Positions 35,570 to 44,911 of a DNA stretch of 64,000 nucleotides are shown here, one piece after another. Position 1 is the stretch's first letter, and each line of letters starts with the position of its first letter. The notes under the pieces were generated by a model. The model saw nothing but the letters and a program-made list of their open reading frames with translations. It was not told the origin of the DNA and did no database searches. Origin of the DNA: JAICMB01 sp963795935 (GTDB lineage: Bacteria > Acidobacteriota > Terriglobia > Bryobacterales > Bryobacteraceae); the NCBI GenBank assembly GCA_963795935.1, contig CAWCJO010000016.1, forward strand, positions 1 through 64,000. The letters are read 5' to 3'. Both the position numbers and the translations under genes were made by a program.

Positions 35570-37042
35570 ATGCAACCGGCAGCATCCTCATCGCCTCGGC
35601 GGATCACGGTGACGTTCGGTAAATCGCGGGAGGACCGGCGCACGCTCACTTTCGACCGCGAGTTCGTCATTGGGCGGACGGACAACTGCGATGTGTGTCT
35701 CAAGGACGATTACGTCAGCCGCAATCATGCGCGCGTGTCGTTTGAAGATGGGCATTGGTGCGTAAGCGATTTGCAAAGCGCCAACGGCCTGTTCGTAAAT
35801 GGGGAGCGCGTGCCCGTCATTCCGGTCGGGGAGGGGGTGACATTCCGGTTGGGCATTGGCGGTCCGTTCGTTTCGCTCGAGCCGGAACGTTTGCCTCCTC
35901 CGCCCGCTCCGGTTACGGGCGGCCAGACGGTCATGGTCGCGCGCTACATGGAGCACTATTTCGGCAAGGGCGAATCGGGCCAGCCCGTGGGCGAGCACAC
36001 CATGATTGTGCGGCGCGCTTTCCAGACTGTCCAGAAAAAACAGAGATGGCGCTATGCGTGGGCGCTGACGGCTCTGGGCGCTTTGTTTCTCGCAGCCGGC
36101 GCTTATGCCTTCTATGTCCAACGGCAGTTGCGGCGGCAGCAGGCGCTGGCCGAGAACATCTTTTATACGATGAAATCGCTCGACGTGGATATCGCGAACG
36201 TCGAAAATCTGGTGCGCGATTCGAATAATAAGCAGGGCGTGGCCCAGGTCAGGCGATATCAGAGCAGACGAAAGGAAATGGAGAAGAACTACGACCAGTT
36301 CCTGGCGTCGCTGCGCGTCTATAACCCCAAGATGACGCCGCAGGAGCGCTTGATTTTGCGTGTGGCGCGCATCTTCGGCGAGTGCGAGATCGATATGCCG
36401 CCCGATTTTACGAAGGAGGTCGAGAGCTATATCGGCAAATGGAAATCGTCGGGGCGATTTGCGCGCGATGTGCGGACGGCGAACGAAAAAGGGTACACGC
36501 CGGTGATTTACCGGGAGCTGCTGGCGCAGGATCTGCCGCCGCAGTTCTTTTACCTGGCGCTGCAGGAGAGCGATTTTGACCAATACATAAGCGGTCCGAT
36601 GACCTACAAGGGCATCGCGAAGGGGATGTGGCAGTTCATTCCGGAGACGGCCGTCAAATACGGCCTGAAAATCGGGCCGCTGGCCGATTTGCGCCGGCCG
36701 GACCCGGGCGACGACCGCGATCATTTCGAGAAGGCGACGCATGCCGCGGCGTCGTACTTGAAGGACCTGTACAGCACCGAAGCGCAAGCGTCGGGGATGC
36801 TCGTGATGGCGTCCTACAATTGGGGCGAAGTCAAAGTGATTCCGTTAATTGAAAGCATGCCGGCCAATCCGCGCGAAAGAAATTTCTGGAAGCTGTTGTC
36901 GTCCTATCGCGAGAAGATACCGCAGGAAACCTACGACTATGTGTTCTATATTTTTTCGGCGGCGGTGATCGGGGAAAATCCGCGGCTGTTTGGGTTTGAT
37001 TTCGATAATCCGCTGGAGAAGATGGATGCCGGCGCAAGCTAG
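35570..37042 (+). CDS. FHA domain-transmembrane-lytic transglycosylase fusion
   Basis: 490 residues with an unusual domain order. An N-terminal FHA domain (about 28-95: FVIGRTDNCDVCLKDDYVSR, NHARVSFED, DLQSANGLFVNGERV) would bind phosphothreonine in the cytosol. One transmembrane helix near 160-180 (YAWALTALGALFLAAGAYAF), a coiled-coil stretch (RRYQSRRKEMEKNYDQFLAS) and a periplasmic SLT domain follow (FFYLALQESDFDQYI with catalytic Glu; GMWQFIPETAVKYGLKIG; MVMASYNWGEVKV). It could couple Ser/Thr kinase signalling to peptidoglycan cleavage. No kinase gene adjoins. Confidence 0.85.
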   Translation: MQPAASSSPRRITVTFGKSREDRRTLTFDREFVIGRTDNCDVCLKDDYVSRNHARVSFEDGHWCVSDLQSANGLFVNGERVPVIPVGEGVTFRLGIGGPFVSLEPERLPPPPAPVTGGQTVMVARYMEHYFGKGESGQPVGEHTMIVRRAFQTVQKKQRWRYAWALTALGALFLAAGAYAFYVQRQLRRQQALAENIFYTMKSLDVDIANVENLVRDSNNKQGVAQVRRYQSRRKEMEKNYDQFLASLRVYNPKMTPQERLILRVARIFGECEIDMPPDFTKEVESYIGKWKSSGRFARDVRTANEKGYTPVIYRELLAQDLPPQFFYLALQESDFDQYISGPMTYKGIAKGMWQFIPETAVKYGLKIGPLADLRRPDPGDDRDHFEKATHAAASYLKDLYSTEAQASGMLVMASYNWGEVKVIPLIESMPANPRERNFWKLLSSYREKIPQETYDYVFYIFSAAVIGENPRLFGFDFDNPLEKMDAGAS

Positions 37043-37367
37043 CTGGCGGGAGCTGGGCAGGCGTCTAGCGCTGCCGCTGGCGTTGCTGGCGCTGGCGATC
37101 GTGCGCGTCGACGCTCTGGAGCGCCTTCCTTCGGTTTGCCTGTTTCGCAACCTCTTCGGCTTGCGATGCCCGGCCTGCGGGTTGACGCGGGCGTTCTGTT
37201 GCGCGCTGCATGGGGATTTCGGCGCGGCCTTCGCATATAATCCGCTGGTGGTGGTGGCGCTTCCCGTTTGCGCCATCGCGGCGATCTACGATCTGTTCAT
37301 GCTGGCGCGTTTTGCCACAAGGGGGATAGCACCGCGGCCAAGGCCGGCGGGCGGTCCGGTCGATTAG
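37026..37367 (+). CDS. DUF2752 family membrane protein
   Basis: 113 residues from ATG 37026, overlapping the end of the FHA-SLT gene. The signature CPACGLTRAFCCALHGDFGA followed by AAFAYNPLVVVALPVCAIAA is characteristic of DUF2752: a CPxCGxTR motif between two transmembrane helices. Function unknown. Last gene of the plus-strand group, converging on the transporter operon ten bases away. Confidence 0.8.
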   Translation: MPAQASWRELGRRLALPLALLALAIVRVDALERLPSVCLFRNLFGLRCPACGLTRAFCCALHGDFGAAFAYNPLVVVALPVCAIAAIYDLFMLARFATRGIAPRPRPAGGPVD

Positions 37368-37376
37368 CATCGCGGG

Positions 37377-38249
37377 CTAGAGGTTTTTGGACCTTAAGAA
37401 ATCCGCCGCAACCTGGCTTGCCTGCTTGTGCTCGCCATCGACGGCATAATTCATGCGCCGCATTTCATCCGAAGAAATTTTCCCCGACAGCTCCAGAAGC
37501 GCCTGCTTCAGGCCGGGGTGCGCGGCTTCCGACGCGGTGCGCACCACGATGGAGGCCTGATAGGGAGGGAATGCGGATTTGTCGTCTTTCAGGACCTTCA
37601 CATCGAGCTTCGATAAAGCGCCGTCGGTCATGGAACCGGCCGCCATGCTGATCTTCTTTTGCAGCAGCGCCGGATAGAGCAGTCCCAGGTCCATGGATTT
37701 GGGGGGCGCCGTCCAATGAATGCTGTAGGACGAATCCAAGATCTGAAAGCCGTCGGGACGCTGCAAGAATTCGTAGCCCGCGCCGAGACTGAATCCTTGC
37801 GGGTCCTTTCCCGCGTCTGACAGCGTTTCAAGATGCCGCTCCCGCGCATCCGAACCGCGCACCACTATAGCGAACGAGTTGTCGAAGCCCAGCGGATCGA
37901 GCCAATCGAGCTGCAGGGCGGCGTATTCGGCGCGCACGCGCTCCAGCACGATGTTCGGGTCATTGAGCGGTTGGTGTTTGAGGACGTTCGTGAAGGCGGT
38001 GCCGGTGTATTCCGGATAGAGATCGATTTCGCCTCCCAGCACGGACTCATGCGCCAGCAGGGTGCCGCCGAGATCGAGCCGCCGTACGATGCGGTCCTTC
38101 AGGCGGTGCTCCAGGTGCTGCGCTACGATCTCGCCGAGCACGATCTGCTCGGTGAAGTTCTTCGACCCTACGATGATGGGCTTCTGCCGGGAGCAGGCGG
38201 ACAACGCCAGCGCCGCAATCAGGAAACCGCTAATCGCTTTTCGATCCAA
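37377..38249 (-). CDS. OpuAC-type solute-binding lipoprotein, candidate ergothioneine/quaternary-amine receptor
   Basis: 290 residues starting at TTG 38249, which has GGAGGATTAGG directly upstream; the longer TTG start at 38267 would bury that ribosome site. A lipobox (LIAALALSACS) predicts a lipoprotein. The fold is that of glycine-betaine/choline binding proteins (VGSKNFTEQIVLGEIVAQHL, DLYPEYTGTAFTNVL). Last gene of the overlapping operon egtB-egtD-ATPase-permease-receptor. By analogy with EgtUV importers, whose binding domain is of this family, the ligand may be ergothioneine. This is inference from context. Confidence 0.85.
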   Translation of the reverse strand: MDRKAISGFLIAALALSACSRQKPIIVGSKNFTEQIVLGEIVAQHLEHRLKDRIVRRLDLGGTLLAHESVLGGEIDLYPEYTGTAFTNVLKHQPLNDPNIVLERVRAEYAALQLDWLDPLGFDNSFAIVVRGSDARERHLETLSDAGKDPQGFSLGAGYEFLQRPDGFQILDSSYSIHWTAPPKSMDLGLLYPALLQKKISMAAGSMTDGALSKLDVKVLKDDKSAFPPYQASIVVRTASEAAHPGLKQALLELSGKISSDEMRRMNYAVDGEHKQASQVAADFLRSKNL

Positions 38250-38835
38250 CCTAATCCTCCATCGCAAAGCAGCGCCAGCAGCGAGGCGGGAATGGCTCCG
38301 GCCAGAATTTCGGTGGCGTCAACCGACGCAATTCCGCGGAAGATGAAGACGCCCAGACCTCCGGCGCCGATCGCCGCGGCAATGGTCGCCGTGCCGACGG
38401 TGATGACGGTAGCGACGCGTATTCCGGCGAGAATAGTGCGCGCGGCGAGCGGAATCTCCACCTGGAACAGCAGCTCGCGGCCGGTCATGCCCATTGCGAC
38501 GGCCGATTCACGGACCGCCGGGTCGACCGCTAGTATCCCCGTCATGGTATTGCGGACAATCGGCAGCAGGGCGTAGAGCACCAGCGCTACAATCGCCGAC
38601 CGCTGGCCGATTCCACCGATGAAGGGAACCGGTATGAGGAACCCGAAAAGCGCCAAACTGGGCACCGTTTGCATAATATTCGCGAACCCCAGCACCCACG
38701 GCCGCAACGCCGCGCGCCGCGTGAGCAGAATTCCGGCGGGTACGCTGATCGCGATCGCGATGGCCATGGCGATCCCCACCAGGACCAAGTGTTCGCCGGT
38801 AAGGTCGATGATATCGCGCGCGAGGCCCGGGCGCA

Positions 38836-38836
<1 letters not shown>
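38219..38836 (-). CDS. ABC transporter permease, OpuCB/EgtU-permease type
   Basis: 205-residue inner-membrane permease with five or six hydrophobic helices (VLVGIAMAIAIAISVPAGIL; ALFGFLIPVPFIGGIGQ; AIVALVLYALLPIVRNTMTG). The ATPase-coupling loop follows (AVDPAVRESAVAMGMTGREL) before LLFQVEIPLAARTILAGIRV. ATG 38836 overlaps the last base of the ATPase stop codon. In EgtU the permease is fused to the binding protein; here the two are separate genes overlapping by 31 bases. Confidence 0.88.
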
Positions 38837-39578
<742 letters not shown>

Positions 39579-39594
<16 letters not shown>

Positions 39595-40562
39595 AGAGTC
39601 TCTGCGAAGGGCCACTCTTGGTCGACCCACGCCGCGCGCACGTCAAACCCGGCGGCCTGCGCCATGACGTCAAGTTCGGGGCGGTAGAACTTATGGGACG
39701 ATTCCGTCCAGATTGTTTCCCCTTCGCGAAAGGAGACGTCCAGGTGAGCGGCGGGAATGGAGACGACCTGATCGGCGGCGGAGCGCAGGTGCATTTCGAT
39801 GCGGCGCTGCCGCTCGTCGTAGCGCGCTTCGTGCGCGAAGGCGCGGAGGTCGAAGTTCGCGCCCAGCTCGCGATTGAGGCGCCCAAGAATATTGCGGTTA
39901 AAGGCGGCGGTCACGCCGGCGGGGTCGTCGTAGGCGGCGGTCAATTGGGCGGCGGGCTTCACCAGATCGGCGCCGAGCAGGAGCGCATCGCCGGGACGAA
40001 GCCGGTCGCGCGCTTCGCTCAGGAATTCGCGCGCGCAAGGGCGCTCGAAATTGCCGATGGAGCTTCCGAGAAAAAGGAGCAGCAGGGTTTCGCCGCGCCG
40101 CCGCGCCTCCGCCGCCTGCGTCAAACCCGCCAGATAGGCGCCGTGGATGGGGACGACCTCGTACACGAATCCCAACTGTTCCACGCACACGGCGAGGGCG
40201 TCAGCCGAAACGTCAATGGGATAAAACGTTCCGAGCTTGCCCGCCCGCGCGAAGGCGTCCAGAATAATGCGCGATTTTTGACCCGTGCCGCTGCCGAGTT
40301 CGGCGATGGAAACGCGGGTCTCAAATGCCGCGGCGAGCTCCGGCGCCGCCTCCGTGAGCAGGCGGGCGTCGGCGCGCGTCAGGCCGTATTCGGGCAGATG
40401 CGTAATGGCGTCGAAGAGGGCCGTCCCGAGCTCGTCATAAAGGTATTTTGAGTGCAGCTCCTTCTGGGGGGTCTTCGTGAGACCGGCGCGGACCGCGGCC
40501 GCGAACTCCTGGCGCGCGGGGTCGACCGCCGGATCAGTTCTCGACGAGGCGAAAAGTGGCAT
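39579..40562 (-). CDS. egtD: L-histidine N-alpha-methyltransferase
   Basis: Trimethylates histidine to hercynine with S-adenosylmethionine, the first step of ergothioneine synthesis. 327 residues. The N-terminal KELHSKYLYDELGTALFDAI and LPEYGLTRADARLL are typical. SAM-binding motif IAELGSGTGQKSRIIL at about 86-101 and LFLGSSIGNFERP (substrate-binding Asn) at about 165. A C-terminal ETIWTESSHKFY follows. It overlaps egtB by 29 bases upstream and the ATPase gene downstream. Confidence 0.93.
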
Positions 40563-41763
40563 AAACGTAGGGGTAGTTGGGACGGAACCAATTTCGGAAG
40601 GAACGACGCAGGAAGCGGCCGGCGGTGCGGGGCGAGGCTCCTTTCATCACGTAATGCTCGCCGTCGAAGAAATCGCGGGAGTAGCCCGCATAAAACGGGA
40701 ACGGCTCAAAACCCGGGAACGGAGCGAAGGGGGTTGAAGTCCATTCCCAACCATTGCCTACAAGTTGCGAGACTCCATAGGCGCTGTCGGTTTCGGGCGT
40801 GGCGGTCACCGGCGCGGGGTCCCAGCGCGCCAGATCGAACGTTGCGGCGGAGAGGCCACCAAATTGATCGCCCCAGGGATACTGGCGCTCCAGGCCGTGT
40901 GGCGTCGCGTAGGCGGCGCGATGGAACTGCGCTTCCGTGGCCAGCGCCTTTCCGGCCCATTTGGCGTACGCGGCGGCTTCTTCGTGCATTACATACACGG
41001 GCCAATCGAGAGGTAAGGGGACGCTTTCGAACATGCCGCGATAGTGGTACTGGCCGCCGCGGCGCTCCCAAAAGTGCGGCGCGCGCGCGCCTTGGCGGAC
41101 GAATTGAAGATAGTCGCCGTTTGTAATTTTATATTTCGAAATGCGAAACGCCGGAACATGGACGGTGTGTTCGTTAAATTCGTTGTCCCACCCGAAACCA
41201 TCGCGAGAACGGCCGAGCGTGGCGACGCCTGCCGGAATCTCGATCATTTGCGGCGTTGGCGCGGGGCGGTTCGATGCGCCCTCGCTCGCGGCGGCGCGCT
41301 TGCGATCGAAGGGCAGATTGTGCATCAGATACGCCAGCGTTTCGGCGTGCATGAGGCGATGCTCGATCGCCACCTGCGCGAGTTGATCCGTTATGTTGGG
41401 TAAGCGCTCGTCGATAATTTCGCGCGTGCGGCGGCTGTAGGCGCCGATTTCGCGGGCCGCCGGCCAATCGGAAGGCGTGTCGGCGGGCTGCTTGCCGGGT
41501 TCAGGATCGATACCGAAGGCGAACAAACGATCAAAACCGGAGTGAAAAGACGGGATACCGAGCGTCGTCCGGCAGATCAGGTTCCAATCGAATGCTTCGA
41601 GGTGTCCGAGATAGAAGACCAGCCGATGCCGCTCCGGGATCGGCCGGTCATAGAGCGCCTCCGGCGCAAGCAGTCCGAACAAGGCGTCGGTGGCCGCTCG
41701 CGCCGAATTCAGTTCGGCGGCAAAGTTCTTGGACGTACGTGCGCTCCTTCTGTCTGGACCCAC
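40534..41763 (-). CDS. egtB: Ergothioneine biosynthesis iron oxygenase (hercynine C-S lyase-forming step)
   Basis: Non-heme iron sulfoxide synthase joining a thiol to hercynine. About 409 residues if GTG 41763 is used; the frame remains open upstream, so the start is uncertain. N-terminal DinB-type domain: LVFYLGHLEAFDWNLI and VAIEHRLMHAETLAYLMHN supply the three iron-binding histidines (HxxxHxE). C-terminal formylglycine-enzyme-like domain: FGWDNEFNEHTVHVPAFRI, RAAYATPHGLERQYPWGD, VGNGWEWTSTPF. No egtA/egtC is visible; a short pathway using cysteine is possible. Confidence 0.9.
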   Translation of the reverse strand: MGPDRRSARTSKNFAAELNSARAATDALFGLLAPEALYDRPIPERHRLVFYLGHLEAFDWNLICRTTLGIPSFHSGFDRLFAFGIDPEPGKQPADTPSDWPAAREIGAYSRRTREIIDERLPNITDQLAQVAIEHRLMHAETLAYLMHNLPFDRKRAAASEGASNRPAPTPQMIEIPAGVATLGRSRDGFGWDNEFNEHTVHVPAFRISKYKITNGDYLQFVRQGARAPHFWERRGGQYHYRGMFESVPLPLDWPVYVMHEEAAAYAKWAGKALATEAQFHRAAYATPHGLERQYPWGDQFGGLSAATFDLARWDPAPVTATPETDSAYGVSQLVGNGWEWTSTPFAPFPGFEPFPFYAGYSRDFFDGEHYVMKGASPRTAGRFLRRSFRNWFRPNYPYVYATFRLVEN

Positions 41764-41848
41764 GGTCCGGGCACGAGATCCCAGACTAGCAAGGACGCAC
41801 GTGCGCGTATGCCCTTTGGGACTAGCGCAAGCCGCGCTTTGTTTCCGA

Positions 41849-42388
41849 TTATTCTTTGGTTCCGGCCGGTATGCCGGGAGCATCGGGGGTGGGAGCGGCC
41901 GCCCATTTCTCCTTATTGCGATTGGTACGCCAATACTTATCGCCCCACCACGCCTCCTCCACGCTGACAGCGGCCTTAGTGGAAGCTGCCGGTTTTTTGC
42001 GGCGATCGTCGATGGCGCTCCACACGTTCCATGCAACCGGTACCGGCGCTTTAAAGGTCACCATGCCGGACTTATCCGCATCGCGATAGGAAATCGTAAG
42101 AAGGCGCACGCCTCTGCCGATGGTCGGAACGGGAACGCGCCACAGATGCCGGCTTACAGGTTCGGCCACCTGAGCGCCCGTTATTTTGTCGTAGGAAAGC
42201 GAAAACACGGACGAGCCGTACAGAAAACGCAAGCCCTCCGGGCCGCTCGCGTCGAGCGAGCCTACGGCATTGGCGGGGATGCTTTTGATGGTGCCCCCGA
42301 CAAATTCGGTGCTGCCGCCGGATGCGGCAAACAGGCCGGCGGGAGCCATCATGGCAAGGGAGGCAAATAGTATGAGCGGTCGAGACAT
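41849..42388 (-). CDS. Secreted protein of unknown function
   Basis: 179 residues with a signal peptide (LILFASLAMMAPAGLFAASG). The mature part contains FVGGTIKSIPANAVGSLDAS, LRFLYGSSVFSLSYDKITGA and a Trp-rich C-terminal region (EEAWWGDKYWRTNRNKEKWA). It resembles short acidobacterial envelope proteins of unknown role. Same strand as egtB, 85 bases upstream. Confidence 0.6.
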   Translation of the reverse strand: MSRPLILFASLAMMAPAGLFAASGGSTEFVGGTIKSIPANAVGSLDASGPEGLRFLYGSSVFSLSYDKITGAQVAEPVSRHLWRVPVPTIGRGVRLLTISYRDADKSGMVTFKAPVPVAWNVWSAIDDRRKKPAASTKAAVSVEEAWWGDKYWRTNRNKEKWAAAPTPDAPGIPAGTKE

Positions 42389-42482
42389 GGACAGATCTCC
42401 TCGCGGGTACTATCGACGCGGGCGGGTGGGAACTTTAGCTCAACGCGACGCCTTTACGGACACCTAAAATGGGGAAGCAGCC

Positions 42483-42749
42483 ATGTCCATTTACGACGAT
42501 CGCCGTGAAGAAATCGAGAAGCATGAATTCATGATGGGATTGGAGCGCGGCCGTCTCGCCGTCACCCTGGATCTGCTGACGGACGCGCTGGTTCTGGTCG
42601 GCCAGCACGGCGTGTATTGCCAGAGCGCGCGGCAGCCTGGAAAACCCGCGATGGACATTCAGATGATTTCGAAGTCGCTGGGGGACGCCAAGCAGCTCGT
42701 TTCCGACGTAATGCAGGAGTTGAAGAAACGCCCGCCCCTGGCGCGATAG
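42483..42749 (+). CDS. Small hypothetical protein
   Basis: 88 residues, soluble and helical (EEIEKHEFMMGLERGRLAVT, LDLLTDALVLVGQHGVYCQS, MISKSLGDAKQLVSDVMQEL). No family recognised. The start ATG 42483 follows a GGGGAAG sequence. Position at the head of a plus-strand series suggests a first-gene role, but no function can be proposed. Confidence 0.6.
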   Translation: MSIYDDRREEIEKHEFMMGLERGRLAVTLDLLTDALVLVGQHGVYCQSARQPGKPAMDIQMISKSLGDAKQLVSDVMQELKKRPPLAR

Positions 42750-42929
42750 CGCGGCCTCGGCAGGCACGCCAAAGCGCGATTCGGGCGGCGCAACCTTCAT
42801 GCTAGAAATGAATCTATGGTACGGGTAGAAACCGGCGCCGCGCTGCGGGAGCCGGGGCTCGAAAACGAATTTCCCGAGCTCGCGGGAACGTTTCGATCTT
42901 GAGGCGCTTGTACTCGGGAGGCGAAGAGA

Positions 42930-43163
42930 ATGGTGAAATGTCCGAAATGCAATGCTGAGATCGACGTCGAAGAAGACGAGCTCGATGAGGGCGAGACATT
43001 GACGTGCGACGAGTGCGGCGCCGATGCGACGGTGGTCAGCCTCGATCCGCTCGAGTTGGAAGCAGCGGCCGAGGACGAGGAGGAAGACGAGGACGAAGAG
43101 GATTTCGATTTCGACGAGGACGAGGATGAGGAAGAAGAAGAGGACGAAGAGGATTGGAAGTAG
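42930..43163 (+). CDS. LysW-like zinc-ribbon protein with a long acidic tail
   Basis: 77 residues. The N-terminal 44 residues read like LysW, the amino-group carrier protein of lysine/arginine synthesis: KCPKCNAEIDVEEDELDEGE, LTCDECGADATVVSLDPLEL, with two CxxC zinc knuckles (residues 4-7 and 26-29). LysW ends EDWGE, and the terminal Glu carries the substrate. This protein ends EEDW plus a single Lys after about 30 almost purely acidic residues. So the fold is LysW-like but the attachment residue is missing. No lysX or lysZ genes adjoin. Confidence 0.65.
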   Translation: MVKCPKCNAEIDVEEDELDEGETLTCDECGADATVVSLDPLELEAAAEDEEEDEDEEDFDFDEDEDEEEEEDEEDWK

Positions 43164-43524
43164 CGTTCTCCCGGTTCTGTTGCTGCTGGCCACCGCCGCG
43201 GCGCGCGGCGACAAAAAACAAAAAGAGCTTCAGACGTACGCCATCGTCGCGGGAACGGTGTTCCGGGAATCCGGGTATGCGCTGCCGGGGGCGGACGTGA
43301 CGATCGTTCCCGATCCCCAACCGGGCCAGACCGCGGTAAAGATTCGTTATCCCAAGGCCGTCTCCGATAACCGCGGGGAATTCGCGTTCCGCGTGCCGGT
43401 AACAGCCATGCGCTACACCGTCACCGCGCAGATGAAAAATTACGATCCGCAACGGAAAACGGTGGATGTGGAAGGCGAGCAACGCCTCGATTTGAGCTTT
43501 ATCCTGGCCGCGAAACCCAAGTAG
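43153..43524 (+). CDS. Secreted protein with carboxypeptidase-regulatory-like domain
   Basis: The conserved part begins with a hydrophobic leader (SVLPVLLLLATAAARG), then GTVFRESGYALPGADVTIVP and KAVSDNRGEFAFRVPVTAMR, a beta-sandwich regulatory domain like that at the start of Oar receptors. It ends LSFILAAKPK at 43524. No ATG, GTG or TTG lies in frame near the leader; ATT 43153, overlapping the stop of the LysW-like gene, is the only early candidate. Translational coupling or a sequence error near the start is likely. Confidence 0.6.
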   Translation: MGSSVLPVLLLLATAAARGDKKQKELQTYAIVAGTVFRESGYALPGADVTIVPDPQPGQTAVKIRYPKAVSDNRGEFAFRVPVTAMRYTVTAQMKNYDPQRKTVDVEGEQRLDLSFILAAKPK

Positions 43525-43537
43525 GAGGCTACGCTGC

Positions 43538-44008
43538 ATGAAGGTCTCATCGCGCGCGCGTTTTTTCATCGCGATTACCGCCGTGGCTCTGTTGACTCAC
43601 GCGGCGGCCGACGATCGCGGCAAGAAGCAGAACGATAAGAACCAGAATGACAAGAAGCTCAATCAGGATATCAACACGCGTTCGCTGCAGGGTTTAGTTA
43701 CCAGCATGGCGGGTAAAGCGGTGAACGGCGCCATCGTGCAGTTGACCGACATGAAGACGCTTCAAATCCGGTCCTACATCACGCATGAGGACGGAGCGTA
43801 TCATTTCGCGGGGCTGAGCACCAACGTGGAGTATCAAGTGAAGGCGGCGACCGAACAGGGCGAGTCGAGCAAGACAAAGACGCTGAGCGTTTTCGATAAC
43901 AAGAAAACGGCGGTGATCAATCTCAAGCTGAAGCCGCAAAAACACGCCGCGCGACGATATGGTTCCCGGCTGCGCAAACGAAGGCTGCGCGGGGGCAGTG
44001 CGGTATGA
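43538..44008 (+). CDS. Secreted carboxypeptidase-regulatory-like domain protein
   Basis: 156 residues with a signal peptide (ARFFIAITAVALLTHAAA) and a lysine/asparagine-rich spacer (GKKQNDKNQNDKKLNQD). A single regulatory-like beta-sandwich follows (SLQGLVTSMAGKAVNGAIVQ; ITHEDGAYHFAGLSTNVEYQ; KKTAVINLKLKPQ). It lies directly after another protein of the same type and just before the ECF sigma gene, whose start it nearly touches. Possibly part of the envelope system that the sigma factor controls. Confidence 0.7.
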   Translation: MKVSSRARFFIAITAVALLTHAAADDRGKKQNDKNQNDKKLNQDINTRSLQGLVTSMAGKAVNGAIVQLTDMKTLQIRSYITHEDGAYHFAGLSTNVEYQVKAATEQGESSKTKTLSVFDNKKTAVINLKLKPQKHAARRYGSRLRKRRLRGGSAV

Positions 44009-44018
44009 TAGTCGCGTA

Positions 44019-44642
44019 ATGCCTGCGACTACCGAGCCGGGCGTTTTCGATGAACAGGAGTTGGTCGCGCGCGCCCGCGAGGGAGACGCGGCGGCTTACA
44101 ACGAGCTCATTAACCGCTACGAGCGAAAGATTTTCCGGCTCGCCAAACACATCACGCAAAACGACGAGGACGCGGAGGACGTTCTTCAGGAAACCTTCCT
44201 GAAGGCCTACGAGCATCTCCCCGGTTTTCAAGGCCAATCGAAATTTTACACTTGGCTGGTGCGCATCGCCGTGAACGAATCGCTCATGAAGCTGCGCAAG
44301 CGCAAGTCGGACCGCACCGTGCCTTTAGACGAGCCGGTGGATACGGGCGAGGACACGGTCGCGCGCGAGATTGCGGTGTGGGAGGAAAACCCCGAGGACC
44401 GCTACTCGCGCGAGGAGCTGGGGCAGATTCTGGACGAGGCGGTCCAAAGTCTAAAGCCAGCTTTTCGAACCGTTTTCGTGTTAAGAGACATCGAAGAGTT
44501 GAGTACGGAAGAAACCGCGGAAACGTTGGGAATTTCAATCCCGGCGGTCAAGAGCAGGCTGCTGCGAGCCCGCCTTCAGCTACGTGAAAAGCTGACGCGT
44601 TTCTTTAAGCGGAAAGGGGACGACGTTTTTGCTTACCTGTAA
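44019..44642 (+). CDS. ECF-type RNA polymerase sigma factor
   Basis: 207 residues from ATG 44019. Region 2: ELVARAREGDAAAYNELINR, DEDAEDVLQETFLKAYEHLP, FYTWLVRIAVNESLMKLRKR (promoter -10 recognition). Region 4: LKPAFRTVFVLRDIEELSTE, TLGISIPAVKSRLLRARLQL (-35 helix-turn-helix). The linker between is rich in acidic residues. Its end overlaps the start of a small zinc-binding protein that is probably its anti-sigma factor, so this is a typical sigma/anti-sigma pair. Confidence 0.92.
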   Translation: MPATTEPGVFDEQELVARAREGDAAAYNELINRYERKIFRLAKHITQNDEDAEDVLQETFLKAYEHLPGFQGQSKFYTWLVRIAVNESLMKLRKRKSDRTVPLDEPVDTGEDTVAREIAVWEENPEDRYSREELGQILDEAVQSLKPAFRTVFVLRDIEELSTEETAETLGISIPAVKSRLLRARLQLREKLTRFFKRKGDDVFAYL

Positions 44643-44883
44643 AGAATTTCTGCAGGAGCTCAACGAGTATTTGGACGACAGCATCGACGCCGAGCTTCGT
44701 AATAAGCTCGAAGCCCACGTAAATAATTGTCCGAACTGTTTCGTCATCTTCGATACCACCAAGCGCACCATCCAGGTCTACAAGGGAATGGAGGCGCAAA
44801 CCATTCCCGGCGAGGTGCATACTCGTCTCATGGCGGCATTGGACAAGAAGATGGCGGCCAAGCGGGCTGTCCAAAGCTCGTAA
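44629..44883 (+). CDS. Putative zinc-containing anti-sigma factor
   Basis: 84 residues, TTG start at 44629 inside the end of the sigma gene. It has the ZAS pattern CKEFLQELNEYLDDSIDAEL and LEAHVNNCPNCFVIFDTTKR (HxxxCxxC), the zinc-binding helix that wraps around ECF sigma factors. No transmembrane segment is present, so it would be a soluble anti-sigma factor, as for redox-sensing ZAS proteins. Overlap with the sigma gene supports the assignment. Confidence 0.78.
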   Translation: MLTCKEFLQELNEYLDDSIDAELRNKLEAHVNNCPNCFVIFDTTKRTIQVYKGMEAQTIPGEVHTRLMAALDKKMAAKRAVQSS

Positions 44884-44911
44884 TCGCTCGCGGCGAGACG
44901 GGCGGGCCGGA

